DNA from: Thamnocephalis sphaerospora
Taxonomy: Eukaryota; Zoopagomycota; Zoopagomycetes; Zoopagales; Sigmoideomycetaceae
Direction: 5' to 3'
Assembly: GCA_003614735.1 (NCBI GenBank)
Contig: KZ992517.1
Span: forward strand, 1 to 36,407
DNA length: 36,407 nt
Shown: positions 1 through 13,605 of the stretch, in pieces
How the letters are laid out: the number at the start of each line of letters is the position of its first letter
Numbering within the stretch: position 1 is the first letter of the stretch
The notes under the pieces: model-generated
Seen by the model: the letters and a program-made list of their open reading frames with translations, nothing else
What the model was told of the DNA's origin: nothing
Databases searched by the model: none
Position numbers and translations under genes: made by a program

Positions 1-39
1 CACTTTCTGTCATCCAGTCTAATAGCATCTCTATGCTAG

Positions 40-3000
40 GCCGTATTACATGCCGTAGATATGCTGATCTTGGGAAATGTACTGCCACCAGGTCGACTTT
101 ATGACGACGTCCTTTGGTGCATTGTTTGTCATGCATTTTGCCATCTATCAGATCCTGTTGAGGATGTAGATGCAGATGACAAACGTGTCGCCGAATTGCT
201 TGCCAAAGGCCTGATGACACTTGTGAAGGAAGAAAACCGCTTTTCTCCCGCGCTGCCTGTCGTCTCTCGCGGTATTTTGGAGTTTGCATCGTTGCCTTTT
301 TTCTGGGAGAGCAACCGGACTGAACTCAAGGTATGCAAAATGTCGGCTTGACGTTGATATTCAGGGCGATTGTCGTGGCGTTGTGTCTGATGCTTTAGCA
401 GCATGCAGTGCTACATGCCGTACAGTCACTGTTCCGTGCAGATTCAGCATCTACACACGTTATTGTCTGGCTAGTAGAGGGCTTGTACAACGAACAACTC
501 CAGGACAGTGTAGTGGCATGCCTGAGCTGTGCTACTCGTGGATCTGCTGGGCTGGATCACGCAGCTGTCGATGCCGAGCCTCACTCAGAACAGCCCAACA
601 TGCAGCTTTTTTCGAGACGAAAACGGACACTGTCATGCACAACAGACGGCTCTGGCAGGGACGGCATAAAGCGGCTTAAAGGCCAGGTGGCTTCTCCGCA
701 GAAAGAAGAGGCAATGTGCCTTGATACCGCGTGGGTGTCCTGATAGACTATCATGTGGCGATATAGCGGTCACTGACATGCATGATGTACGGTTTGATGC
801 GCGATAGAGAAACTACATTTGATGTTGCAGCGCTGGTCAGCCGGCTTATGGAAGTATGGCCACTGTCGCTGGTCAGCAGAGATGCTATTGAAAAGGCGGT
901 GACAGTACGTATGCCAGTTGCGACTTTGTTTGTCCTCTACTCTAGCGCGCACACTGGTGGTCTAACGCTATTGGGGTATGCATTGCATCATAGCCATCAT
1001 CAGGGAATAGTGACTGTATCATGCTTTCTGGTGTGCTCAAGCTACTCGCTGTGCAAGGACTTTACAAAGAGTATGCAATTATTGCTGATACCATCCCGGC
1101 GAGAGTCACCTTGTTTCTGGAGCAAGTGATATTGCAGGTAATGCAGCAGTCATTATCAGGGCAGGTGTGTGTGTATGTGTGTGCGCTAGCTAATTGGCAT
1201 CATACGTATGCTTCTTGTACAGCCGCCACCTGATGGCTATGCCTCATATTCAAAGTTGGTGGAACTTGTATTTACCGCCTACAGTCACACAACTGGTGCG
1301 TTTGATGGTGGACAGACGCAGTGCCAGCTGCTGCTAACCGGTATGTAGATGATCATGTGCAAGCCTTGCTCAAGGGGAGTGCTGAGGCACTCATGCTGCT
1401 TCCGTGGGCGTACGACCCACAGACCAGTGTGCCAAGTGTTGTGACAGAGCTGGGCGAGCAGGCAAAGATCATTGCAGCAGTGAGACATGCTACAGCCCTT
1501 GCACCGGCCTGGTTTCTGCAAGCTCAGCCTGATGCAGTTGCATTGTTTCCAATGGGTGTGCAGTTGCGCAATGTACCGCTGGTGGTACGATTGGTAGAGC
1601 AGTGCTTGCATAGCTTACCTCAAAGTAAGCTTTTTGCAAGCGCATGGCTCCACCTTTCCGCGTTAGTCGGCCAGGTGGATGCTGCCTACTGCAGGCACTT
1701 GCTAGAAGTTAGCAGGTGAGCCGGGCGTGTATTGTGCTGCACAGACATTGACTAATGATCCCCTCTAGCACTGTTGCCTGCGAATATGCAGATGTGCTGC
1801 CTTTGGTGGCGAAAAAATTAGGCGAGATCTCATGCATGCTCTCTGGCTTCATGGTGTCAGATTTCCACTGCACATCAGTCTGTTGCGTTGGCGGCAATGC
1901 AGGTGTTGACCGTATGCATCGCGAGTGGCATTTCCATTGCAAAAAGTGCGATACATCTCTGCTCGAGTCCCAGCCAAAGGGAAAGATTGGTGAGTGGCCG
2001 AGTGCTGTGGCGAGCGCAGTTGATACTGTCATCACCACTAAGGCCGCAAATAGCAGCGGAGCAGTCATGTCAAAGTGGCTTGGCAAAGCAGCATGCACCG
2101 TTACTCGCGTATATGTCACATTTCAAGTATCTTTTGTCTCGTAGACAGACTGCTGGCGTACGTGTCGCGTTCATACGTAGCGTCGCGAGATTTATGATCC
2201 ACGTGGAGCCGGTGGATCTAGGCCAAGCGAGCGATGTTCTGCTACATCACTGTCTGGCACACATACGCAGCGCACATTGCGAAGTTCGTGCTGCTGTATG
2301 GTATGTCATGTGCAACTGGCTTCGACGGATATTATGCTAATGACGACGGATGACTGTTTTGGTAGTGTTCTGATTGAGCAATCGGTTGGTCGAATGATCA
2401 ACGAGTCGTGTGATGTGAAAGCAATAGTTCACTCGCTGCTGGAGCGCTTAAGCGCCATTGTGCGCGAGCTGCTCTATTCAGATGGCATTGATGTACGGCT
2501 TGTGCAAATGCTAGCACACCTGGGATGGTACGCTTGCATTTTAGGCCGAGCTATATGTGACCTGTACTGACATGCTTGTGCATCCTTTGCACTTTAGTTT
2601 GCTTGATGGTACAACTACGTGGACTTTGATCGAACTTCTTGCTGATATCTACTGCTGTCGGGATCGCCTTGCTGAAAGCGTGCTCGAGGGGGTGCGTTTT
2701 GCTGGTGGTTGAGCGACCTGCCTGTGCGAAGCTAATTGCCTGTGGGTACACCAGCTTTCCGCTATTGCAGCACAAGAAAGCACAAGCCTTGCAAAAATTG
2801 CTGCGTATTATGCTGCGCCGCTCTCTATCTATGCGGCAAAAAATCTGGCCAAGCACAGTTCACGCATTTGTGAGCTACTCGAGAGCTTTACTGGAATGTC
2901 GGCCGCTGCATTTTTTCAAGATACGCTTCGTTATACTGTCCCGGTCATTGTGCTGGGGCGGGATGACACGCAGCTAGGTACACTGGCTACGCTGCTAGGA

Positions 3001-6000
3001 AAGGAGCGTGGTGAACTTTGCATGGACGCTCTTCCGTACGCGTTGGCCAGCGTGCTGCTGACCAGTAGCGAGTCGCTCACCGAAACGATCGACTGGCTTC
3101 TGGCACGCATAACATCGGATGAGGTGGAGGTGAATCTTGGCTATGCCATCAGGACCTGTACCGTTGAGTTACTTGCCGGGCTTCTTTGCGAGCTGGGCAA
3201 CCCGTCCACTGACCAGCAGCGTAAAGTAAGTCTGGCATGATTGATGCTAAGCTTGTTGTCTAATGCAGTGTGCCTTGTACACTGGCTAGGCCTACCGAGC
3301 GTTGCAGTTTGTTGCACGCGTTATTCACCAGCGCAGCTGGTCGGACCCACGTGATGACGTCGATGCCAGTCTTGTGTCGCAACTAGTGCGTCCCCACGCT
3401 CTTGGAATCCTATCCAGTGTTAGCGCGCGCCAGGAACGTGCAACGGCGTATATGGCCGATGATATGCTGGCCACGCTCGCCAGATCATTGGCTGCGTTCA
3501 TTAGATTGCTGGGCAAAGAGTCATCAGCCGTATGTCCTCAGGTAACTGCGGCTTTGGGCTGTGGTGTCTGAACCGGCACAATAACCAGCGTGTATATCCA
3601 CGTTAGATTGTTTCGATACTGCAAAGCCTGCCGGATGACGAAGCAACACAGTCTGCAGCGTGCAGCGTTTGGGTTGCGCTTTTGGAAGAACTGGAACCTG
3701 GGCAGGTTGCTGTTGTGGTGACGCAGTACTGCGCCTTTGCCTTCGGCAAGGCACACATTCACAGCGCGGCCGATCGGGAAAGATTAGCCAGCTGTATGAC
3801 CAAGCTGGCCGTCAGTTCGGTTCTACAGCTGCCCAAAAGCCTTTGTGGATACCGCATTCCCAAATTTGCCGAATACCAAGCACTCCGCAATGTGTCGCCG
3901 TGGCATGACGCATTGGCAGGCACACAAGAGCTGGCTAATCTTCAGCTAGACCTGATATGCCACGATAGCTTTGTGGTAGTCCGTCTGGCACTGGCAGAGC
4001 TCCGAATTACGCTTATGGAGCACCCACAAGTGGCTATTGCGGCGGATCAGCCCAACGCGCCATCGGCCTTTTCGCTGCGCGCAATCACCGTTCTGCAGCA
4101 AGTGGTGCTCAAGTATTACGGAAAAAACTCGGACATTATGCACGACTGCGCTCGCTGTCTGGGCTCACTGGGTGCAGTAGACCCGGCCCACGTCAGTATG
4201 GGTGCGCAAAAGCGCCTGCTACCATTGGTTTCATTGCGCAGCTCGCAAGCATGTCTAAACTTTGCGGTCGATCTGGTTGAGGGTCAACTTATGAAGGAGT
4301 TTCGCGCAGCACGCGATGCCATCAGTCAGGGGCATATTGCGTATACGCTTCAGAGTATACTGCGCTACTGCGGTGTGCCTGCCTGCTCTGGCATGGCAGA
4401 CGCGCAGCACGAGTTTTTCTCCGCAACGGAGAGTCAGTCCTTCTGGGACTTGCTGTTGCCGGATACGCAGCGAGCACTGAGTCCGTTCCGCTCTTCGCGC
4501 TACTCTGTCTCGTTGCGCGTGCCGTCCGAGCCTGCGCGGCCGATTTACGCGCACCAGCCGTCATACGATAGCTGGCTACGTGTGTGGGCACACAGCCTTC
4601 GCAAGACAATTCCCACACGACGCATACGAAAGCTATTTGGCGCGTGCAAGAGCGCTATTGCCAGCGAGGATGGTGCCGTTGCAGAGTACATGCTTCCGCA
4701 TCTGGTGCTCAACGGCCTGCTCGAGTGCGATGAAGCCACGAAAAACGCAATTATCGACGAAGTCTTGGCTGTGCTGCTGGACGTGAAACACTGGGAGGTG
4801 GATAGCGAGAAGCGGCGGCGATGTATTGAGACGATGGCGTCTATTGTGGAGCGGCTGCTGGGCTGGATCAAGCAGCAAAAGCAACGAGCTGTGCTACGGA
4901 CGTCGGCAGGACAGTCGCGTGGGCGTAGTCTGGATGATGGACAGCCTGGGCTTACCTCTGGAGAAATCTCTGCATTAGAGCGCTTGCTAGCTGCCATTCC
5001 TAGCGACTTGCTTGCGGAAGCGGCATTTCACTGCAAAGCATACGCACGAGCACTGCTCCACTACGAGCAATATATCCGCGAGCAGCGCGTACGGCGATCT
5101 GCGTCCGATATGCTGCCGCTTTACCAGCGTCTGCAAGTTATGTACGCGTACATGGATGAACCCGATGGTGTGCGTGGTATTTCTACCAAGTTTGAGGTGA
5201 AGTCGCTGGACCAGCAAATATTCGAGCACGAGACGGCCGGAAGTTGGATTGGCGCGCAGACATGCTATGAGTTGGTGCTCCAAAGCGGCCGGGCCGACCT
5301 TTCCACCCATCTTGGCTACATCAACACACTGAAGCAGCTGGGAAGGCTAGGTAGGTGCAGGACAAAGCGACGGATTTGTTGGCGCAACCCAGACTCTTAT
5401 GTACACATGTTGCTTGGACAAACGCAGAGGTAATGTCAGTGCACGCGAATGGATTGCGCAAACAGCATCCGGAATGGGCTCGAGATGTCAATGTCGAGCT
5501 GATCTCGGCCGCCTGGAGCTTGCAAAGGTGGGAAGACCTTGATCAGCTGCTTCGCGAAAATTATGACCAGTCGTTTGACAGCGATGTTGGGCTAATTCTT
5601 GCCGCGGCGAGACAAAATAACGTGCCGTTGCTGGAAAGTCGCCTGAGCAAAGCACGTGAAAATCTATTTTCACCACTGGCTACCGCATGCGCGGAATCGT
5701 ACCGACGCGCATACCACCAGATATTGCAGCTTCATATGCTATACGAGCTCGAGGCGTGTCTTTGTCCACTGTCAGGCACGCAAAATGGCGCACAGCACGT
5801 AGTGCCTTCCGGTCAACAGCTTGCGGATGCTGCACTTTGGGATGCACGACTGCGCGTTACCATGCCGACCTTTAAAACTAGAGAACCAATTCTACGATTA
5901 CGGCGTACAATTGATGGGCTTTTATGGTAAGACGAGTGAGAAGGTGATGCGCACTATGTTGCGGCAATGACTAATACTGGCGTGAGCAATAGCTGCTTGG

Positions 6001-9000
6001 GGAATACCGCCGTATGGAGTGATAGCGCGCTTTGGGTGCAGACATCTCAACTGGCACGAAAAACTGGAATGCTAGAGACAGCACATGCGGCAGCACTGCA
6101 TGCCAGCCAGCTCGGTGCCCCGGCAGCTACTGTGCAGCTGGCTAAGCTGTACTGGCAGGATGGCCGGCGCCAACAGGCCGTGCGTTTGGTGACTGCGGCT
6201 GCGGAAAATAACCGTGGGCTTCAGGAGTGGACCACACACCAACAGGCAAAGGTGCGACAGTGCTGATCATCAGCGGCATATGCTGCCGACTTACTTATGC
6301 ACGATATGTGCACACGATCACGTTTACGTGTCTGCTCAGGTGGATGTATTGCGCATGCGCTGGATTGAAGAAACGGGATCTACCAATTCAAACACACTGA
6401 TCATCAAATACCAGGAGGTGACTCGTGAGCACAGCGAGTAAGCAATGCTGGCGGTAACTTGGAAGAGCTAGTTGTTGACCTGAGCTTGTTGGCCTGCGTA
6501 CAGCTATGAAGCCGCCTTTTTCTACTGCGGGTGGTATTACAACAAGCTGATTGATAGCCAAAAGCTACGAGATGGCACCGGCTTAGCATCACATGGGTAG
6601 GTGTCGCAGCAAATATGCTGTGTTTTGGCGACATCCTGGCTTACTCAGACTGCCACAGCCGGCGCTCTCTGACAGCTATTGCACATGCGTGCAAATACTA
6701 TGCCCGCAGCTTAGCTATTGGCAGTCGACACATATACCAGTCTCTCCCAAAGATGCTGACCCTTTGGCTAGATCTTGGCAGCGAATCGACAACGGCAAAG
6801 GAGCAGAGCAGGCCAGGCAGCCGAGCAGACACGCAGAGCGGTACTGCAGCGCATTTGCACTCGCTGAATCGGATGATGAAAAAGCTTGCCGAAAAGATTG
6901 CGCCGTACCAGGTAGCTCTGAGGAGTGCGCCGGTGGCTACGTTGACTGGTACTTATTGCACATTTGCACCCTAGTATCTTGTGGCCTTTTCTCAAGTAGT
7001 GTCTCGTATCTGCCATACAAACTCGGAGGTGCTGGATATTTTGGAGCAGATCATCCTCCGTGTTCTCCAAGAGTATCCCCAGCAGGCACTGTGGAATCTG
7101 GTTGCTGTTTCCAAGTCGACGTACAAAACACGTTCGAGTCGGTGCGCCAGTATCCTGCGGAAGGCGCAGGTGGGTGGACAAACGGCTAGGGTGTTTACGG
7201 CAAGCGCGCCGTGCTGAACTGGCGGCAATTTTCTGCGCATAGGGACTTGGCATCGCGGATAAGCCGCTTCACACTCTAATCAACGTAAGCGGACTCTTTG
7301 TTGTTGGAGGTGTTGCTGACGCAGCTATACGGCTAATCCCACCGCTATACTATCTAGAGCTTTATTGCGCTTACGGATGAACTCCTCGTGTTGGCGAACC
7401 ATCGTGCTCGCCGCGATAAGCCATTATCACTTGCGCGCGACTTTCCTAGGCTGCAACAGCTTGTGCCACTACCGGTGATTGTTCCGCTGCAGAGCTCTCT
7501 GACTGTTGCGCTCCCGGATAAAGGCATGCGCCGTGGTGGCTACCAAGCATTTCCGGATGGTCTGCCAACAATAAGCGGTGGGTATTTTGTGAGGTATGTG
7601 GTGGACTATGGGCGCTAATGTCAGCGCATAGGTTTCTGCGATGACATTGAGGTCATGCCCTCGATGCAGCTACCGAGAAAGATCACGGCGGTAGGCAGCG
7701 ATGGGCAGCACTACATATTTCTCTGCAAGCCCAAGGATGATCTACGCAAAGATGCGCGCTTGATGGAGTTCAACGCCATGATTAACCGGCTGCTGATTAA
7801 GGATTCCGAGTCGCGGAAACGACGCCTACGTATCCTTGCAATCGTCCATCACGCCGCAGCGCATCAAATGCCCATCGTATGCCCAGTGTGTAGGCCCTGA
7901 CCAGTCATCTGCAGATATCCGCACGTATGCAGTGGTGCCGTTGAATGAGACTTGCGGACTCATCGAGTGGGTAAACAATACGGTCGGGTATCGCCACATC
8001 TTGCTCAAGATCTACAAGTCTAAAGGAATTCCTATTCTGGTTAGTTGCACCGAGAATGTCGCGTTTTTAGCTATTCACACCGGCATGATATGACGCTGCA
8101 AATACACAGAGCCACGCGGAGGTGCGTGATATGCTCAGCATGTCGAATGCGCCGCAGGAGGAGGTGTTTGTAAAAAACATACTACCAAGGTATGAGCGTA
8201 CGCGGGCTGCGGCAATGGTACAAGCACATGGTCTGACGTGACCGTGGGCAAATGCAGATTTCCTAGCGTGTTTCACGAGTGGTTTCTCGACATGTTTCCA
8301 GATCCAATGCAGTGGTTCATCAACAGGCTCAACTACGCTACGAGTGCGGCTGTCATGTCCATGGTTGGCTTTATGGTTGGGTGAGTATGATAGCACGCCA
8401 AAGGTATGCACGAATAGGACCTGAGCACTCACTGTATCGTCGTCACTGTGTTGTTGCATGCTGTGTCGATACAAGTCTTGGCGACCGTCATGGAGAAAAC
8501 ATATTATTTGACGAAGAGACTGGCGACTGTGTGCACGTTGACTTTAACTGCCTTTTTGAAAAGGTATTGCTGTGCAGCTGCTTTGGTAGACTGCATGCTG
8601 CTTACCATCTGCGTCATGACAGGGAATGACGCTCGAGGTACCCGAGTGCGTTCCGTTCCGACTGACGCATAATATGGTGGATGCGCTTGGCGTGGTGGGA
8701 TATGAAGGTATGGACGGCGAACCCGCTTGCGCACTCGCGAGACCATGGCTAATTCTACTTGTCAGGCGTGTTTCGGACGACGTGCGAGACGGCTACGCGT
8801 GTGCTACGCGAAAATGCCGAGTCGCTCATGAGCGTTCTTGAGGCATTTATTCACGATCCGCTGGTAGAGTGGAACAAGGTGGGCAACCGCAAAGGATGTA
8901 TCTACGGCTTTCATGTGTCGGTAACCGTTTTTTGATGTTAGAGCACCAGCGCGGAGCGAGCAAAGCTCAAGTCTGCTGTTGCCAGTGGCGATGTGGTCAA

Positions 9001-9166
9001 CGCCAGGGCCAAAAAATCGCTCGCTCGTATCCATGAAAAGCTGCATGGTGCAGCTCACGGCGGGCTGCCACTCTCTGTAGAAGGCCATGTCGATGAGCTG
9101 ATCGAGCAAGCTACGGACACCAAGCATCTCGCACGCATGTATGTTGGATGGGCACCACATATGTAA
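40..9166 (+). CDS. ATR: ATR/Mec1/Rad3 checkpoint protein kinase (5' partial, many introns)
   Basis: DNA-damage and replication-stress checkpoint kinase of the PIKK family, acting in the nucleus with an ATRIP/Ddc2-type partner. The window opens in an intron; the first visible exon starts after the TAG acceptor at 37-39. HEAT-like helices fill 40-4500. FAT-domain helices follow (for example [20 protein letters not shown] near 5000 and [15 protein letters not shown] near 6740). The kinase begins near 7640, with the ATP lysine in CKPKDDLRK (codon 7727), [12 protein letters not shown] across the junction near 7903, catalytic LGDRHGEN (8477-8500) and metal-binding VDFN (8537-8548). The FATC end is [12 protein letters not shown] before TAA at 9164. 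Resolved 3' introns are 8381-8475, 8563-8622, 8708-8765 and 8879-8941. I could not join the frames cleanly around 720-770 and 1290-1330. Choice of ATR over TOR, ATM or DNA-PK rests on the near-identical CKPKDD and [11 protein letters not shown] blocks. Confidence 0.95.
1165..1185. repeat. GT-rich microsatellite-like tract in an ATR intron
   Basis: An imperfect (GT)n run, interrupted once by AT, lies in the intron following the exon that ends LFLEQVILQ near 1137. No function is suggested. Confidence 0.7.
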
Positions 9167-9342
9167 ATGGCCATTTGGCATACCACAGAAGCATCAAGCA
9201 TTTACGGCTACGATGGCTGTATTAGACACTTCTACGGTGACATTATGGCACTGGTGCATTGCAGGCGGGCGGCCGAGTGTAGGAATATTAGGGCCGGCGT
9301 CCATGGCCTGAAATGTGATTACGCGCAGCTGACGGCGCAGAT

Positions 9343-11334
9343 TTAGGAGCGTACCAGGTGTGCTTTTGAGTCTGCGGTATCCGAGCCGGTGCGCATGCTT
9401 TCAGCGCCTCGCGCTAGGCTGGTGCGCGCGTCTCCGGTCGAGCTGATGATGCCTGATGTGCCGCCTGAACCACCAAGATGTTTGGGCACTCGGACGCCTA
9501 GCACCATCACTATAGCCATGCCGCGGATAGTAAAAGAGAGCGTTATAAAGACATACATGATCGCAACGGCGGTCACGTTTGTAAGCAATGCATAATGCGA
9601 CACCATCACGTTGGCGACTGCCTGCAGAAGAAAGGTGGCAAAGCCCATCACACTGAGCCAGGCTAGCTGTTGGTAGAAAGCAGGCATGTAGGCGATGGTC
9701 AAATTACGTCAAGCTCTACGCTATCGGCGTGACATACCTTGGTGAGCGCATGCTGTGTTTCGCGCGACATTCTGCATTGGTTACGGCGCATTCGGAAGCG
9801 ATAGCCTAATGATTGCACAGCTACGTTGGTTATGCACGCGATGAGCGTGGATTGCGCGCCAGTACGTACCAACGATACAGAAAAGTGCAGCCACAGTAGT
9901 CTGAGTGATGGGCGTCACATAGCGCGTCATCTTGATGAGTGGCGCAATTGGCGCGCTATTCCATGTGTTCAGCCAGCTCAGACCAATGCACAGTGTCCAG
10001 ACCGCGACAAGCGCACCAAAGCCGAGAAAACAGCGGAACGGTAGCATGGTGCGATCGTGCTTGATCTGAGAAAGTAGCGAGCTCCTTTACACGACAAGAA
10101 GGCAGCGATGGTTGTGTTAGCATTTGACCCTCTGAGCACACGTAGATATTCATACCATAGATAGAGGAGCATGTAAAAGGCCACGCTGGATAGGAGGCTG
10201 CTAATCTGTTCCATCGTCATGCGCAGGTAGGATGCGTTCCTTAGTGGGATTGCCACCGAGTTGGCTGAACACACACACACACACACATATACATCAGTGC
10301 CTTCGTCGACAGGTTGTGCATTCGTAACAGTGGATGCGACCTACATGCCACCGAGAGAATTCCCAGAATAAACACCGCGTTACGGATGTCCATGGCGAAT
10401 GTCTGCGTGACAAGCGTGTAGGCAAGCGTGTACGCTCCGTACGCAATGATGACTGCATTCTAGTGGCATCACTGGTTGTCAGCAGCACACGACATGCGGG
10501 GCGGCGCTGTGTGCACTCGGCTTACAATAACGAATAAAGACCACACAAGGGACTGGTATCCATTAGAGAGAAATGTATCGTTCCAAGGTCCGGGCTCTGT
10601 TGCCAGGTTAGCCAGTGATCGCTGAGTGTGGCGCAAGGAACGCACCTTGCACGACGCGCACGTATTGCGGCGATGTATCGTTGCCTCGCGTTCGCGCAAA
10701 CGTCAAGTAGTCGTTGACGTCCATAATGGCCACGTCCATGTCCGGCACATTATCACGCACATTTATGTTGTGTGACGGGTACTGGTCCGTCAGCGGGCCG
10801 CCGACAGGTCCAGAGTAATACGGGCGCACCATCAGCAGCATCGTAAATGGCGCAGGAAAACCGGCCATGCGCAACGCGTCACTAATGGCGGACAGCGCCG
10901 TCGCCAGCTGCGGACGCGGTAAGTATGCGTCTGCTGTAAGTATTTTGGTGGCCGTGACAACCTACCTCTCCATAGTTGTTGCAGCCAGCACGATATGCCC
11001 GCTCCCAGGGTACAGCCAGAATGGTCCGCAGTGTCGACTCGGCCATAGCATTGGCCAGTACTGGGTTGGACGTCGGCGGATCAAACTGGCAGTCGTGGTC
11101 CGGATGAAATGGAGGCATGATCATCGGACCAAAGCGGTCGTATGGGGCTGTGCGCGCCTGAAAATAGTCAAGCGTAGGCGCCGAAAAGTTCGCCTGCTGG
11201 CCAACAAACACGACATGCCCCGTCGAGGGTTGAGGAAAGACCGCCAGTAGAACCAGATATATGATGGCCAAACGCACTGCGGAGCATGCGCCGAACTGCC
11301 ACGCCGCATGATGCGTGCATGGCGGAGTGTACAT
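9343..11334 (-). CDS. PA7TM-A: putative receptor-like protein, PA-like ectodomain plus seven membrane segments
   Basis: I do not recognise a named family. The model is exons 11334-10966, 10907-10646, 10596-10526, 10459-10345, 10264-10156, 10084-9870, 9805-9738 and 9666-9343, giving 510 aa with all phases consistent. A hydrophobic signal (about residues 22-33) is followed by an N-glycosylatable ectodomain. That domain has the PA-like block TLRTILAVPWERAYRAGCNN and then a SGPVGGPLTDQY loop. A GPWN motif precedes the first membrane helix, and seven helices follow. The cytoplasmic tail is about 50 residues and rich in Ser and Gly. Its 3' end is convergent with the ATR gene, 176 bp away. The intron at 10085-10155 uses an AAG acceptor, supported by the 215-nt exon length shared with B and D. 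The ATG at 11332-11334 is the nearest one that gives a signal peptide. A sorting or receptor role is inferred only from topology. Confidence 0.85.
10269..10286. repeat. (AC)9 microsatellite inside an intron of PA7TM-A
   Basis: Nine uninterrupted AC units lie next to the 3' end (gene orientation) of the intron 10265-10344. On the coding strand this is a GT-repeat tract just upstream of the acceptor. Confidence 0.9.
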
Positions 11335-13149
11335 GCCAGCGGCGCAAGAGACTTTAGAGTAGCTGGTATCGCGCCCTTCAGCACGCGATGTAATAAACAG
11401 TAGGGTGGTAGGCAAAAAGACACGACGTGCTGAGCAACAGCAAAGCAGCAGTGCGTAATGGCGCCGGCGTGCGTATCTAGTGGGTCAACGGTGGCGCGAC
11501 CGATAGCGTGTGGTGTAAGTGTGTGCGCGCGAGCCTGGCGGCAGGATGCGCGACAATCGGTGTGGGTGGAGCACAGATATCCACACTGGGTTTGGACGGC
11601 GGAGAGGGTAACAGTAGGATGACGGACTGGCGGTGGCGGTAGCGACAATGATATTGTGTGGAGTATTATGTGAAACAGACGCCAGTCAGCGTAAGCCGGC
11701 GGAGGGGCGGCAAAGGACAAGTAGCGCTCGCAGCGTATGCGAGCACGCGTGCATATGTGGATGCGCGGAGAGCGTATTAGCTGTGACGGCGCGGCCATCA
11801 TCGCTAAACCGCCTATGTGCCCATCCATGTGCGCGCTGCTGTCGTGCACCCCACATGCATCAAACCAATCCGTAGCCGCATCGTCTGTCACCACAGACCA
11901 TAATAGCTATCCAACTGCAGACACAATAACAGTAGCCGCACAGCAAATCGGTGCAAATTCTTCACACCACGAGGCGCAGCTGCGTCATTGCGTCCGTCGC
12001 CGTTAATGGCTTGTCTTAATGCCATATACTGTACTTCTGCTGCACGGGACCGCTGCAGGCGCGTGCTCCGACTAGATTCATGTCTCAAATGGTGCTGCAG
12101 CTGAAGCCGGTGCTCAGCGTGCTAGCAGGCATTGGCGAGTTTTGCAGCTGCTGGCGTGGTACGTCAGTCTTGCAGCTAATCTAATCGCATACTCACGCCA
12201 TACTCTGAACCGCTTGCCTAGCGCATAGCCCGCTAGATATTTCCCGCATTACACTCGCACATGCTCCGCGCATGATGCTTCAATCCTCTTTGTCTCGGCA
12301 TCCGGAATCTGCGCAAATTTAGCCAAACGCGGTGTCTTCACGCGGTTCTCCCGCACAAGGCGGCTCTTCTCTACCCCATCCTGTCTACGCTTGTCCAGTC
12401 GGCCACCGCCTTCTCCACGTGTCTAAACATTGCATATGCCCACGTTTAATTCGGTGCCATCGCGGGTGGCTAAATCAGGCCGATTTTTATTGCGGCAACA
12501 TGGCTTACAGCAATGCTGGCCACAGTATGCACTGTAGGGTGGTCAATGGTGTGCTTTGGTGATGCGACATCTTTTTGTTCCCAGTAGTTTGTCAGATGCA
12601 TGCATCGTCGGTAAATGCCGGCCGCTGCTGGGGAAAGTGGCTGCACATCTATTGCAACAAATGGGCAAATATGGCTGTTTGATTGTCGACATATCAAGCG
12701 CCAAGCATCAAGCGTTACAGCGTTGATGGCCACAGGATGGCTAATACGTCATGCTTTTGGTGATCCACATCCCACCGTTGGTCTCAGGTCCATGCTATGC
12801 TGCGCTAAAAAATATGCCCGCACCCGCGGAAACTGCTACGGGCCTTGCGCCATCTGTTATCGTCACACTCTCGCTGTAAATCGTCGAAATGGGCAGCAGA
12901 AAGCCCGCATGCAGATTGCTAGGTGTCACCTCAAAATACTGCACACGTTTGTTCTATTCTACGCGGTTGCATGGTCTTGCGTACCTGGAATGTTGGATCG
13001 AGTTGCAGGCATTGTGGTATTCCTGCAATTACTACTGCCATCTAGGAAGAGCCGTCCAGTGTTGGTGGCGCTATAGGTAGACGATGCATTTATGCTTTTG
13101 CACATACTCGGTTCAAGCTACTGCGCGTCAAAGGCGGCTATTGGCAGCT

Positions 13150-13560
13150 GCGCCTAATAACCGCCAAGCCATATGCCGCTAACGCTGCTGCAGGTTAGCC
13201 CCTTTGGGCGTACAACGTTGCCCCGCAGTCTACCGCAATATGTTGTAAAATTTCTGCTTAATTGATTTTTGCCGACTATGCAGCTCAACGTGCCGTTTCG
13301 CCCGTGTATATCGCATGGCTGTACCACCGCTGTTGCGCAACGCTCTGCTGCCAGATGCCCCGTGTAGCAAATGTTGTCTTGCCCTTGAACCCAATCTGGT
13401 CCACGATGACACCGATAGATCAGCGCACTCTCCATGTACGCGGTGCTAGCTGTATCCTGTGACGAATCTACGTGCCCGCTGTTGCATGCGGTGCGATGAC
13501 GGTTGGTGCGTTTACCATAACAGGCCACCACATATCCATGTTCCATGCCAGTCCTTGCCC
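13150..13560 (-). pseudogene. Possible relic of a Tc1/mariner-type DDE transposase
   Basis: A minus-strand frame (13546-13154) reads, in order, VVACYGKR, a Ser/Gly/His-Val-Asp-Ser stretch, YMESALIY, then WVQGQDNICYTGHLAAE. The order and spacing resemble the segment of Tc1-like transposases running from the VWG(C/A)F strand to the second catalytic Asp (QDNAPCHTA). The downstream PDLNPIE-W block and third acidic residue are not seen in this frame. There are no clear terminal inverted repeats. If real, it is decayed and partial. Chance similarity is a serious alternative. Confidence 0.25.
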
Positions 13561-13605
13561 AGTCTAGCGCTCCTGCGTCCCTGCAGGGTCACATGCCAGT
13601 CCTTG
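13544..13605. repeat. 14-bp direct repeat, two copies
   Basis: The sequence CATGCCAGTCCTTG occurs at 13544-13557 and again at 13592-13605, so the copies start 48 bp apart. It lies upstream of PA7TM-B and next to the possible transposase relic. Its function is unknown. Confidence 0.7.

Noticed and set aside
4545-4997. 150-aa minus-strand frame inside ATR
   Set aside because: It lies antisense to a continuous FAT-region exon of the kinase and has no recognisable motif.
11121-11894. 257-aa open frame on the minus strand overlapping the start of PA7TM-A
   Set aside because: It overlaps the well-supported first exon of PA7TM-A in another frame and its upstream part shows only His/Ala/Cys-rich low-information sequence with no domain.
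12615-13076. 153-aa plus-strand frame in the A-B gap
   Set aside because: No domain, no paralogue similarity to the PA7TM proteins, and overlapping open frames exist on the other strand; coding status cannot be supported.
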